This document shows, piece by piece, positions 1-8,490 of a stretch of DNA of 64,000 nt. The notes under the pieces are model-generated. The model had not been told where the DNA came from. It searched no databases and worked only from the letters and a program-made list of their open reading frames with translations. Both the position numbers and the translations under genes were made by a program. Source of the stretch: Saprospiraceae bacterium (lineage in GTDB: Bacteria; Bacteroidota; Bacteroidia; Chitinophagales; Saprospiraceae); NCBI GenBank assembly GCA_016710265.1, contig JADJJL010000006.1, positions 1 through 64,000 on the forward strand, given 5' to 3'. Each line of letters opens with the position of its first letter. The first letter of the stretch is position 1.

Positions 1-1893
1 GAATAAGTTTACAATCCAGATCATGGAGATGTTCCTTTGATTCCGGGAACCGATCAGAAGGTAAAACCTGGGCAAATGTTTTGGTGGATTAATTCCCATC
101 AAGCCCATGAAACTGCACCATTATTGGAATATCACAGCACCGCTTTTGCATTTAGTTGTAAGGAAGAGGAGAGTTTTAGTCGAGCATTTTTACTAAATCA
201 GAAATTTTTCAACCCCCCGCAATAATTTTCAATTTGATTCTGTGATTGTTGGACTTTTTGCAGATGTCAACATTGGTTGTTATGAAGATGATTATATGGG
301 AACTGCTGAACAGGCAAATGCCATTTTTGCTTACAATGCCAAAGATTTTGATGGAGTAAAACCAGGTATTTGTAATTCAAATTACAATTCTTTTCAAGAT
401 GAAAATATTCCTGCGGTTAGTATACAATTGTTGGATCGTAATCTTTATAGCTCAAGCTTTTTATTGATGACTCTACAAAAAGGTCGAATTGTTCCGAGAT
501 CTGATTGATCAAAGGAAAACTTTAGAAAATATGATTTGCCAAAGACCGATACCATCAGATATAGTTTCTTTTATTGTAAAGGAAAAAAGTTGACGGTTTT
601 AGTTGGCCTTGTATATGACCCCGACTCACCTTTAGATATCAATGGATTTTCAATGGAAGCTTGTCCAATAGACTGAATCTGAGGCCAGGGGATGATGACT
701 TTTAAAAATGGAGTGGTGGAAATTGATTCCTCGGGGAGTCAATTTTGTGAAGTATCAGGACATTGGCTAAAGGACGGCAACCGAAAGAAAGTATCCAACA
801 AATGTTTTGAATTTTCCAAAATTGCAAAAATTTTTTAACCAAGGACTATCAAAATGAATGCACGACCAATGCCAGAAATTGTGAAAATGAATGCGTATGG
901 TCGGGAGACAGCGATCACAACGGAATTGCCAATCATGCCGATATCATTCCCATTGGTTTGGCCAAAGGGTTGGTTGGAGAGAAAAGATTGGATCCACCCA
1001 GATGGTCAGAACAAATAGCTTCAGACTGGAATAAAAAATTGTGGTCGAATTTAGAGGTGAAACATGCAGATTGTGATGGGGATGGAAGCGTTGCACTTTC
1101 AGACGAAAATTTAATTAGGGCCAATTTAAATCAGACCCACAGCGGGTATAAAGATAAAATGGAATTTTTAGATGGTGATAAGTTTGTACTTGTCAATAAT
1201 TCAGGTGAGTGAATTTAAATTGGGGGACAAATTACAATTTGAGTGCAAACTCAATATTCCACTTTGGAAGTACGAGCCCTTAGATTTGAAATACAATCGG
1301 ATTTTCGATTATTTTCTGATTGTAATTTAAGGCCACTCTTAAATCCTTGGGTAGGATTTAATAAGACTGTGCTTGATTTCCGTCAATCTCGAATAGGTGA
1401 ATTCCCATTTTTTAGACAAGGTTATAGCATCGCTATCGATGATGGTACCAACCTGATTTACCTTTGGATTATATTTTTTAAAAGCAATTGCAATATTCTA
1501 TTATCTGAAATAGGGATGTTCCATTTACAAGTAAAGAGTTTAAATCAGACCTTACAATGTTTTTGCGATCACCAAAAACAATGAAAGAATTCAACTTAAA
1601 AGCAAAGGATTTACAGGCAAAATAACAGATTTAAAAGTCAATATCCATGATTTGAATTTAAAGAATAGGTTGCGTGTTTATCAAGTCCTAATTTCGGATC
1701 TTTACTTTTGAAGTTCTTGATGAGACGAGGGATAAAAATTTCAAATATTTGACCTTATGGGAAAAAATTGTTTTGAAAACATGGGACTCAAGAAGGTTTG
1801 GAAGTGGCAGGGCTTACAGATGGATTGTATTTTTTACAAGCTTATTCAGGAGATGGTTTGGAAACCATTAAAATATTAGTGCAGAGTGAATGA
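1..1893 (+). pseudogene. Decayed T9SS-secreted protein gene (3' part, many frameshifts)
   Basis: A coherent protein can be followed only by switching frame repeatedly, so no single reading frame covers this stretch. Recognisable pieces are a segment near 240-500 (FADVNIGCYEDDY), a dockerin/EF-hand-like stretch near 880-1170 (VWSGDSDHNGIANHADI, later ADCDGDGSV) of the kind common in secreted Saprospiraceae proteins, a fragment near 1225-1290 (KLGDKLQFECKLNIP), and a T9SS type A tail at about 1795-1893 (GLTDGLYFLQAYSGDGLETI, ending in a TGA at 1891-1893). The gene begins before the window. Its ancestor was probably a large outer-membrane-exported cell-surface protein. The number of shifts suggests true decay, although homopolymer errors seen elsewhere in the window could contribute. 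Confidence 0.75.
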
Positions 1894-1945
1894 TTTGTTT
1901 TTAAAACTTTTTTAAATCTAAATCCACCATTCACTCTGTACTAAT
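1875..1945. repeat. 17-bp inverted repeat between convergent genes
   Basis: The arms ATTAGTGCAGAGTGAAT (1875-1891) and ATTCACTCTGTACTAAT (1929-1945) are reverse complements with one mismatch (a G-T pair in RNA), separated by 37 nt. The hairpin covers the stop of the decayed gene and lies just before the stop of the convergent TonB receptor gene. It could act as a bidirectional terminator, but the long loop and weak U tract make that uncertain. Confidence 0.5.
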
Positions 1946-1951
1946 CATTTT

Positions 1952-4177
1952 TTAATTCCATTTATACCGAATACCCAAATAAGGCTTTATACCATTAATT
2001 GGTGCAAAAACCTCAGTGGCATTAAAATAATCTCCATGCGGATCAGTGGGAGCAATAATCGCACTGTGCTGGGTGTAGTTGGTGATGTTTTCACAACCAA
2101 GGTACAAATCCCAACTTCCTTTTAAATAATTGATCTGTGTCTGCAAAAGAGGGTAGGCCGGACTCTTTCCCGTATGATCATGAATCAATTCATGCGGATA
2201 GTTTGGTTTGTCGGGGAGTCGCATTGGACCAATATAATTCATGGTCATGTTGATGCTCCAAACTTTTGATTTACTCTCCCAATCCAAAGCCACCATTCCA
2301 CGCCATTTAGGAATCATCACCTGTTCTCTAAATCTGTAATCTGCGTTCAACTTATTGTCTTGATAACGAAATCCAATTTTTGCATTGATGAAATCAAAGA
2401 ACTGATAACTGACGGTACTTCCCAAGACCCAAGCCCTGGATTTTCCTTCCAAGCCTGAAATGTTGATCCATGGACGTGAACCTTGAAATTGGTCCAAGCC
2501 AACCACTAATTGTTTTTCAAAATCAGTTCGGTAAGCGTCAATATTTATTTCAAACTCTTCGCCAAAAACCTGTGGTTTACCCACTAGATTTAAACCATAA
2601 TTCCAACTTAATTCATATTCAGGAAGATTGTTGATGCTTAAATAAGAATTGCTAGATAAGAGATTGATTTGATCCGAATATACTCTATAAAAACGATAAC
2701 CTCTACCGGCAGATGCCCTGGCTGTCCATTGATCAGTCATATTGTATCGTACATTAAATCTAGGCAGCCAGAGGGCATTTAGATTGTTGATCCAATCCAC
2801 TCTTTGGCTGGTACTTAGAATTAATTTAGCAGGTTCCGCTTCGCATTCCTGACCATAACGCCATTGGTAATCCATCAATAAACCGCCCACCAGTTGATTA
2901 TATTTGATGGAAGGAAATATTAAATCTTGCACTTGTTCTTCAGCAATATTGAGATGTACCGAAGGCCCGACATCAAATTGATGGGCCCTACTGCTGCTTT
3001 CATACGTCAAAATAATCTGTGATTGATAGTGATACTCTTTGGCATCAAGTGAGTTTCTCTTGCCGAATGAAGAGGAAATGTTTGATTTTGAAAAATCCCA
3101 AATAGAACCAATTGTCATATTTTTATTGGGCAAACCAAGGTAACCTAGATTGGCAGATAAATTGAGATGATTCAATTGTTGTCTTGACAAATAAGGATCC
3201 TCTGAAGTAGTTTGTCCTCCAGTGCGAAAATCACGCAAGGCATGTAAGTTCACCTGCCCTTCCCAATTTTTAGACTGAAAAGTATTTCTCCACAATCCAT
3301 TTAAACGCATGGTCCTGGCATCATCGTAAAATCCATCCTGATTGTGATCCCGGAATCCGGAATGACGTGATCCATGTAGGTAGAGTCCATTGTAAAGTCC
3401 TTCTTTCCAGGTCTTGTTCAAATGGACGTTACCTTCATATCTTCCATGATAATCACCATAAATATTTACAAAAACCGGAGGGTCTGTTTCAGGTTTGACC
3501 AAGCCTACATTGATGGCTCCGGTCATACTTTGTGCTCCGTAAATGGAACTGCCTGCACCTTTTTGGATATTGACTCTCTCTAACCAGGTGCCGGGTATAA
3601 AATCATATCCAAAAGTGGAGAGAATACCTGTAAAAACAGGACGATTTTCAATGAGTTGTTGTGTGTACGCTCCGCGCAATCCCAGGAATTGGATTTCCCG
3701 ATTTCCTACGACTGCATTGTTGTATGAAAGATCCACCGTGTTGGAAGTCTGAAAACTTTCTGCCAAACTACAACAAGCCGCTTTTCGAAATTCTGAGGCG
3801 TGCAATGTTTCTATATTGTGTGGATTGAGCAATGAAAAACTTTGTGATTTGCGAACAGCATCTATGGTGACTCCTTCTAGTTCAATCCCTTCTTGAAGGA
3901 CTAATAAAATTTCATTCATATCCTTTGGGATAAGCATGGTATCTGTTCGATAACCGGTATATGCAATGACCAAACTATCCTGATTTTCTGGTCTTGAAAT
4001 AAAAAATTCACCATTAGCATCGGTTTGTGTACCTGCTTTGGTATTTAGAAAAAAGACCGTTGCACCAATGACCGGTTTCTGGTTTTGATCTTGTATACTA
4101 CCAGTTAAAATCTGAGCGGATATTTTGGATAAAACCGGTAGAATTAAAAAAATAAGTAATATTGATTTTGCTTTCAT
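1952..4177 (-). CDS. TonB-dependent outer-membrane receptor with carboxypeptidase-regulatory-like N-domain
   Basis: An outer-membrane beta-barrel for TonB-energised uptake, about 741 aa. I chose the ATG at 4177, which begins MKAKSILLIFLILPVLSKIS, a clear signal peptide; a longer reading from 4231 places 18 unlikely residues before it. After cleavage there is a CarboxypepD_reg-like domain (LTGSIQDQNQKPVIGATVFF... about residues 20-100), then a plug domain (NREIQFLGLRGAYTQQLIEN, then GSSIYGAQSMTGAINV at about 215-230), then a long barrel rich in alternating aromatic residues. It ends in the hydrophobic/aromatic RYKWN typical of barrels. The upstream same-strand gene encodes a small Cys-rich protein, a neighbour type often seen with metal-linked receptors. 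The substrate cannot be read from the sequence; metal (copper-type) uptake is an inference. Confidence 0.88.
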   Translation of the reverse strand: MKAKSILLIFLILPVLSKISAQILTGSIQDQNQKPVIGATVFFLNTKAGTQTDANGEFFISRPENQDSLVIAYTGYRTDTMLIPKDMNEILLVLQEGIELEGVTIDAVRKSQSFSLLNPHNIETLHASEFRKAACCSLAESFQTSNTVDLSYNNAVVGNREIQFLGLRGAYTQQLIENRPVFTGILSTFGYDFIPGTWLERVNIQKGAGSSIYGAQSMTGAINVGLVKPETDPPVFVNIYGDYHGRYEGNVHLNKTWKEGLYNGLYLHGSRHSGFRDHNQDGFYDDARTMRLNGLWRNTFQSKNWEGQVNLHALRDFRTGGQTTSEDPYLSRQQLNHLNLSANLGYLGLPNKNMTIGSIWDFSKSNISSSFGKRNSLDAKEYHYQSQIILTYESSSRAHQFDVGPSVHLNIAEEQVQDLIFPSIKYNQLVGGLLMDYQWRYGQECEAEPAKLILSTSQRVDWINNLNALWLPRFNVRYNMTDQWTARASAGRGYRFYRVYSDQINLLSSNSYLSINNLPEYELSWNYGLNLVGKPQVFGEEFEINIDAYRTDFEKQLVVGLDQFQGSRPWINISGLEGKSRAWVLGSTVSYQFFDFINAKIGFRYQDNKLNADYRFREQVMIPKWRGMVALDWESKSKVWSINMTMNYIGPMRLPDKPNYPHELIHDHTGKSPAYPLLQTQINYLKGSWDLYLGCENITNYTQHSAIIAPTDPHGDYFNATEVFAPINGIKPYLGIRYKWN

Positions 4178-4253
4178 TTTTATAATTAAAAATGGATAAA
4201 TAAAAAATGATGTCGCTCTTTTGAGTGACATTAGAAAAACATGAAAGCAAAGT

Positions 4254-4703
4254 CTAACAGGTCAGTGAGGCGTATTCCAGTCTGATGAACCAGCCCGATC
4301 GTTGTCGTTGATCTTTGGAGATCGTTGGTTTGATAAAATTACTGGAATAGCTGGTTGCCGGATTTATCAATTGAAATAGTACCGGAGCTTCAGCCACGAA
4401 GTGGAATGATTTGGAATCCAGAGAATAAGATTCCGTATTTAATTTTTTGTATTCGGTTTCTGACTTACCGCAAGATTTTTTAGAAGGTTCTTCGTGGGAT
4501 ATTTTACAACTACCCGAATTAGAACAGCAGGAATTGGTAATTAGACCGCTGTGCCCACATTCATCCGCGTGGGGAAGTAAGGAGGTTTGTATGGCTTTTT
4601 TGCAATAACAAGAGAAATTGAAAACATTTAAACCGATCTGACCCACAAGAATGTGGATACTAATGAATAAAATAAATGGTTTAAAATTTCTATAAAATTT
4701 CAT
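4254..4703 (-). CDS. Small secreted cysteine-rich protein (HYC_CC_PP-like)
   Basis: 149 aa with an N-terminal hydrophobic segment (FILFISIHILVGQIGLNVFN) acting as signal peptide or anchor. It is followed by a Cys-rich stretch at about residues 32-75 containing SCYC, DECGH, a CC pair (NSCCSNSG) and further single Cys, then a polar C-terminal half. The layout resembles the Bacteroidota HYC_CC_PP family (a Cys motif near the N-terminus followed by a CC pair), whose genes often lie beside TonB-dependent receptors; here the receptor follows 76 bp downstream on the same strand. The His-Tyr-Cys and Pro-Pro signatures are not exactly conserved, so the family assignment is tentative. A role in periplasmic metal binding is inferred from the Cys/His content. 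Confidence 0.5.
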   Translation of the reverse strand: MKFYRNFKPFILFISIHILVGQIGLNVFNFSCYCKKAIQTSLLPHADECGHSGLITNSCCSNSGSCKISHEEPSKKSCGKSETEYKKLNTESYSLDSKSFHFVAEAPVLFQLINPATSYSSNFIKPTISKDQRQRSGWFIRLEYASLTC

Positions 4704-4755
4704 GCAAACACTGACGAATAATGCTTTAAAACGTCCTAAGCTCTATTTTGTTGAC

Positions 4756-5898
4756 CTATTCATTACAAATCGCCCTGGAGATGACCAATTTTTGAATTTC
4801 AGAGGTGCCTTCTCCAATGGTGCACAATTTTGAGTCGCGGAAGAATTTCTCCACCGGAAAATCTTTGGTATAGCCATATCCTCCAAAAATCTGGATCGCG
4901 TCTGTGGCAGCCTGTACACAAATTTCAGAGGCATAATACTTGGCCATTGCTGAATATTTGTTCGTGAGTCGGCCTTCATCTTTCATTTTGCCTGCCTGTC
5001 GGGTAAGAAGTTCAGCAGCTTCGATCTTAATGGCCATATCAGCCAATTTAAAGGCTATGCCTTGGAAGTTGGAGATAGATTGACCAAACTGCTGTCTTTC
5101 CTTGGAATATTGCACAGAAGCCTCGTATGAGCCTTTTGCAATGCCAAGAGACAAGGCTGCTATCGAGATTCTACCTCCATCCAATACCTTCATGGCTTGT
5201 TTGAATCCTTCACCTACTTTACCCAATACCTGAGATTCATGAACTCTGCAATCTTCAAAAATGAGTTCTGCGGTTTCCGAGGCCCGCATACCGAGTTTAT
5301 TTTCTTTTTTTCCACCCCTGAAGCCGGGAGTTCCGTTTTCTATGATGAATGCAGTCATTCCATTGGAATCCAGAAGTTCGCCGGTGCGCGCAATGACCAC
5401 AGCCACATCTCCGGAAATGCCGTGCGTGATCCAGTTTTTAGTGCCGTTGAGTACCCAATGATCGCCATCTTTTTTAGCGATACATTGCATGCGCATGGCA
5501 TCAGATCCAGTATTGGCTTCTGTTAAACCCCAGGCTCCGATCCATTGTCCGGTAGCTAATTTAGTGAGGTATTTTTGTTTTTGGGCTTCGTTACCAAAGT
5601 AATTGATATGGCCAGTGCACAGTGAATTGTGAGCAGCTAGAGAAAGCCCTATCGAACTGCAAACCTTGGCAACTTCTTCGATGATACAAATGTATTCCTG
5701 ATAGCCTAGTCCTGAGCCACCATATTCTTCAGGAACGAAGACACCGAGATATCCCTGAGCTCCCAATGCATGCATCAAATCTTTTGGAAAGTGTTGGCTT
5801 TCATCCCATTCCATGACAAAAGGGCGAATGTGTTGTTCCGCAAATTCCCGTACACTTTTGCGTATCATTTCCAAATGTTCCGTATCCTGAATGGGCAT
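4756..5898 (-). CDS. Acyl-CoA dehydrogenase
   Basis: A 380-aa FAD-dependent acyl-CoA dehydrogenase, the usual family length, catalysing alpha,beta-dehydrogenation of acyl-CoA (short- or branched-chain types are plausible). It shows the N-terminal helical domain with FVPEEYGGSGLGY (about 55-67), the middle beta-domain flavin motif WGLTEANTGSDAMRM (about 128-142), NWITHG, and the C-terminal GGYGYTKDFPVEKFFRD followed by GEGTSEIQ, where Glu363 sits at the catalytic-base position of the medium/short-chain enzymes. The gene is isolated, with 50 bp to the Cys-rich gene downstream on the same strand. Electron-transfer flavoprotein genes are not in the window, so the exact substrate pathway cannot be deduced. 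Confidence 0.95.
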   Translation of the reverse strand: MPIQDTEHLEMIRKSVREFAEQHIRPFVMEWDESQHFPKDLMHALGAQGYLGVFVPEEYGGSGLGYQEYICIIEEVAKVCSSIGLSLAAHNSLCTGHINYFGNEAQKQKYLTKLATGQWIGAWGLTEANTGSDAMRMQCIAKKDGDHWVLNGTKNWITHGISGDVAVVIARTGELLDSNGMTAFIIENGTPGFRGGKKENKLGMRASETAELIFEDCRVHESQVLGKVGEGFKQAMKVLDGGRISIAALSLGIAKGSYEASVQYSKERQQFGQSISNFQGIAFKLADMAIKIEAAELLTRQAGKMKDEGRLTNKYSAMAKYYASEICVQAATDAIQIFGGYGYTKDFPVEKFFRDSKLCTIGEGTSEIQKLVISRAICNE

Positions 5899-6093
5899 TT
5901 TATTCTATAATTTTTGCAAAAATAGCTTTTTTTTTGAATTAAACTAGGGTCAGGGGACATGGTGAGCTTTGAATCAATGAGGTGAGATATGTATGAAGTA
6001 TTCTCTATTTTTATAAACAATTTATTTTTGTAAATTATAGATAATAAGCATATTAAGTATTATTAAAAATTTAATATATATTATTTATTGAAC

Positions 6094-6119
6094 TAAATTT
6101 GTAACTAATACGTTACAAA
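6094..6119 (+). promoter_or_regulatory. -7 box and palindromic operator of the toxin-antitoxin pair
   Basis: TAAATTTG (6094-6101) fits the Bacteroidota -7 box TAnnTTTG. Overlapping it is a perfect inverted repeat TTTGTAAC-taatac-GTTACAAA (6098-6119), nine bases before the toxin ATG. Type II antitoxins of the XRE class usually repress their own promoter through such palindromes, so this is a strong candidate autoregulatory operator. Confidence 0.6.
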
Positions 6120-6127
6120 AACTGGTT

Positions 6128-6469
6128 ATGCGGATTGTTTTAATATCGGACGAATGTTTAGAATTTGTTTCAAGTAACAATTCTAGAATTCAAACGAAAT
6201 TCAAATACTTAATCGAAGTTATCGGCGAGCAAAATATTATACACAAAGCTATAGTTGATAAGATAGTAAACACGAAATTTTATGAACTAAGAATTAGAGC
6301 TGACAACCAAATAAGAATAATTATTTTTGCCATCGATCATGATAATTTCAATGAAAGTAAAAAAATAATTTTATTAAATGGATTTATTAAACGTACGAAC
6401 AAAGATTATGTCAAGGCAGTCAATGAGGCAAAAAAACTAATTGGCAAGTATAAAAATGAAATTGTTTAA
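6128..6469 (+). CDS. HigB/RelE-like type II toxin (Gp49 family)
   Basis: 113 aa. The core has the RelE/HigB fold pattern: basic strands KFYELRIRADNQIRIIIFAI, then KKIILLNGFIKRTNKDYVKAVNEAKKLI, the characteristic FxKKT-like strand and C-terminal helix of phage-derived Gp49-like (HigB) toxins. These are ribosome-dependent mRNA endonucleases. The next gene, starting 1-14 bp from this stop, encodes an XRE helix-turn-helix protein, giving the toxin-first order typical of higBA. It is probably co-transcribed from the promoter/operator at 6094-6119. Activity is inferred from family and context. Confidence 0.85.
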   Translation: MRIVLISDECLEFVSSNNSRIQTKFKYLIEVIGEQNIIHKAIVDKIVNTKFYELRIRADNQIRIIIFAIDHDNFNESKKIILLNGFIKRTNKDYVKAVNEAKKLIGKYKNEIV

Positions 6470-6470
6470 A

Positions 6471-6749
6471 ATGATTACAGCTAGTGAATATTTGAAAAAA
6501 GAAATCGGAAAAGAAGGAAGTCCGGATCGAGAAAAGTTCAGGCAAGAATCCTATGCATATTATCTGAGTGAAATTCTTAAATCAAGGAGAAAGCAACTTA
6601 AATGGAGTCAGGAAGAATTGGCAATTAAAGTAGGTAAAAAAAGAACCTATATTTCAAGAGTTGAAAACGGTGAAGACTTAAGAATCTCTAATTTTATACA
6701 GATTGCCAGTGTTTTAGGGCTTAACTTTGAACTCAAGAGTATTGTTTAA
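6471..6749 (+). CDS. XRE-family helix-turn-helix antitoxin
   Basis: 92 aa from the ATG at 6471 (MITASEYLKKEIGKEGSP), one base after the toxin stop; an in-frame ATG at 6456 would overlap the toxin by 14 bp and is also possible. The N-terminal EYLKKEIGKEGSPDREKF pattern is common to HigA-type partners of Gp49 toxins. The HTH spans about residues 40-90 (KQLKWSQEELAIKVGKKRTY, ISRVENGED, FIQIASVLGL). It should neutralise the upstream toxin and repress the shared promoter at the TTTGTAAC palindrome. Confidence 0.88.
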   Translation: MITASEYLKKEIGKEGSPDREKFRQESYAYYLSEILKSRRKQLKWSQEELAIKVGKKRTYISRVENGEDLRISNFIQIASVLGLNFELKSIV

Positions 6750-6805
6750 GCAGCTTTTCTATTGATAATTGACATATTTCATGATTTATAAGATTGCTAT
6801 AAATT

Positions 6806-7117
6806 TTAATTCTGCCAAATAGTCTTTCTTGGGGAAGTAAATATCCAATCAGGACATAAATATATTCCTGTTGGCTCACACTCACAGTCGGTTACACAAA
6901 TGATATTACAATTCTCATCATATATATTTTCACTTTCATCGCCCAAACTATTATTCTCCAGATGATATAATTTCCCATTTGGGGAATTGATCTCATATAG
7001 TTTTAGTTTAAAAGTGGATTGACGATTGATATCATCTTGGATACAAGAAATAAAAGAGGAATGCTCATCGCTACATCCTATAAAAACAAAAATCAATGTA
7101 AATATTAATAACTTCAT
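6806..7117 (-). CDS. Small hypothetical lipoprotein
   Basis: 103 aa. A short signal sequence ends in a lipobox (LIFVFIGCS, lipidated Cys about residue 15). The C-terminal half is Cys-rich (DENCNIICVTDCECEP, then YLCPDW), suggesting disulfides. I do not recognise the family. It lies between the toxin-antitoxin pair and a repeat-rich spacer with no obvious operon partner. The convergent antitoxin gene ends 56 bp away. Confidence 0.6.
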   Translation of the reverse strand: MKLLIFTLIFVFIGCSDEHSSFISCIQDDINRQSTFKLKLYEINSPNGKLYHLENNSLGDESENIYDENCNIICVTDCECEPTGIYLCPDWIFTSPRKTIWQN

Positions 7118-7310
7118 GATAAGGGTTTAAACGAGTATAAATATCAAATATTATGATAACAGATCAAATTTTAAAAAGGTTGGAAGAATATGGCCACTAA
7201 GTCACCCACCACCCAAGGGTGGGGGCGCGACTAGACACTAAGATTCACTAAGGATATTTCAGTTTATTAATGCTTATTTAAATTATATACAAAGCTCCAT
7301 AGATTGACTT

Positions 7311-7457
7311 GTGTCCATTGTGTAATCCTTTGTGATCCTTGTGGTAAAAAGATTACCACTATGTATAAGCAAATCACAAAGCTAGTTGTGTTGAATACAA
7401 AATTTTAACTTAGTGTCCCTTATTTAATCCTTTATGATCCTTGTGGTAAAAAAATTA
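7311..7457. repeat. Diverged ~45-bp direct repeat, two copies
   Basis: Copy 1 is 7311-7355 and copy 2 is 7413-7457. Both run from GTGTCC through a TAATCCTTT-GATCC segment to CTTGTGGTAAAAA and ATTA, with about six differences by eye. No reading frame is conserved. Similar TTAGTGTC wording recurs at about 21748, suggesting a dispersed intergenic family. Confidence 0.6.
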
Positions 7458-7575
7458 AATCACTTTCCACATATAAGTAAATATATTAATATGGTTTTTT
7501 AGTCAATTAAAATCGAAACCTGCATATTAATCTATGTTAAATACATCAATGAACTTATTGAAGAAATTCATTCTT

Positions 7576-7621
7576 GATGCCTTTGGCATCAATTTGCGGA
7601 GTTTATGACGCCTTTGGCGTC
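7576..7621. repeat. Pair of short palindromes with compensatory stem changes
   Basis: GATGCC-ttt-GGCATC (7576-7590) and GACGCC-ttt-GGCGTC (7607-7621) are two perfect hairpins with the same loop. They differ by a paired change (T-A to C-G) that preserves the stem. Relatives occur at 24398-24431. They look like members of a small dispersed palindromic repeat family. Confidence 0.6.
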
Positions 7622-7656
7622 ACAAGTTTTGCTTAGGCGTCGCTGCGCATTCTGTT

Positions 7657-7708
7657 TCTCATTCTCATTCTCATTCTCACTTCCGCTCTCACTCTCACTC
7701 TCACTCTG
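7657..7708. repeat. Hexamer microsatellite TCTCAT/TCTCAC
   Basis: A run of TCTCAT units followed by TCTCAC units, interrupted by TTCCGC. It touches the last codons of the head-GIN gene. Its length is likely variable through slippage; no function is evident. Confidence 0.7.
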
Positions 7709-8438
7709 ATTTTCTCACTTCTCCATGTCCGGTTTTATTGGTCTGAACTTTGGCGTTGCCGGAGTAGATGACGTCTCCATTACCAGTTAAATTGATGAGT
7801 AGTGATTCGTCACAATCCACTTCGATTCTGCCTGAACCCAACAAATTGACGATGGCGGATTTACATTTGGTTTCGGTGGTTGAAATATCGCCGCTGCCAT
7901 GTAAAGAAATATTCATTTGATCAATCGTTCCAGAATTGCTAATACTGCCTGAACCCATCAAGCTAATGTCCAGAGATTGACCTGACCATGCAGTTTGGAT
8001 GTCACCGCTGCCTTGTAAACTCAATCTGGATTGCACTGTAGTGAAGCTGTCCTTGCAAATTAAGTTTCCGGATCCCAACATTTCAATCACTCTTAAATCA
8101 TCGGTGTATAAAGTGATTTTTAGGTTAGAATTATAATGTGAACCACTCGGCATTTCAAAACGGATTTCTAGCATTGAATCTTTTTCAGTGACCTCATGAG
8201 AGGCGATCGACAATGAATCACCTTCAAAAAGTATGGCAGGAGATCCTTTGACAATGCTAATGTCTGAGAAGCTCTGCACTTTAATGGAATGGAATCCTTT
8301 TAATTCTGTTTTTAGTGTGGTGGGTGCAGAATTTTGCTTGCTTCCGTTTGGATTTCTGGTGCTTGCAAGAATGGAAATAAAAATGCTAATTAAAATAACG
8401 CCGATGAGCGATAGAAGAATTTTATTACTTGTTTTCAT
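7701..8438 (-). CDS. Head-GIN domain protein (DUF2807, putative adhesin)
   Basis: 245 aa. An N-terminal membrane/signal segment (ILLSLIGVILISIFISILAS) is followed by a DUF2807 head-GIN domain: FHSIKVQSFSDISIVKG, then right-handed-helix-like repeats of the form LxGSGxI (GSGNL, LQGSGDI, LMGSGSI, LHGSGDI, LLGSGRI, LTGNGDV). The family is widespread in Bacteroidota as cell-surface or periplasmic proteins of unproven function, often encoded beside GntR/ABC or sensor genes. It is the last gene of the operon read from 10487, 52 bp after the GntR gene. Its 3' end runs into a hexamer repeat, so its C-terminus may be length-variable. Confidence 0.85.
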   Translation of the reverse strand: MKTSNKILLSLIGVILISIFISILASTRNPNGSKQNSAPTTLKTELKGFHSIKVQSFSDISIVKGSPAILFEGDSLSIASHEVTEKDSMLEIRFEMPSGSHYNSNLKITLYTDDLRVIEMLGSGNLICKDSFTTVQSRLSLQGSGDIQTAWSGQSLDISLMGSGSISNSGTIDQMNISLHGSGDISTTETKCKSAIVNLLGSGRIEVDCDESLLINLTGNGDVIYSGNAKVQTNKTGHGEVRKSE

Positions 8439-8490
8439 TTGGAATTTGTTGTTTGTATAATTGGATTAATAAAAAGAAAGAGATAATGGA

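Larger units (their letters stand above)
7118..7700. other. Repeat-rich intergenic spacer
   Basis: 583 bp without a convincing gene. It contains a G/C-rich hairpin CCACCC-aa-GGGTGG (7209-7222), two diverged copies of a ~45-bp direct repeat (7311-7355 and 7413-7457, sharing the core GATCCTTGTGGTAAAAA), two short palindromes (7576-7590, 7607-7621), and a T/C-rich hexamer tract that runs into the 3' end of the next gene. Confidence 0.8.

Noticed and set aside
1243..1584. 113-codon frame inside the decayed left-end gene
   Set aside because: Its translation does not match the secreted-protein remains, which continue in another frame; it is a chance frame in a pseudogene.
6441..6470. TTG-started extension of the antitoxin
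   Set aside because: It lies inside the toxin gene; the ATG at 6471 (or 6456) fits the family N-terminus.
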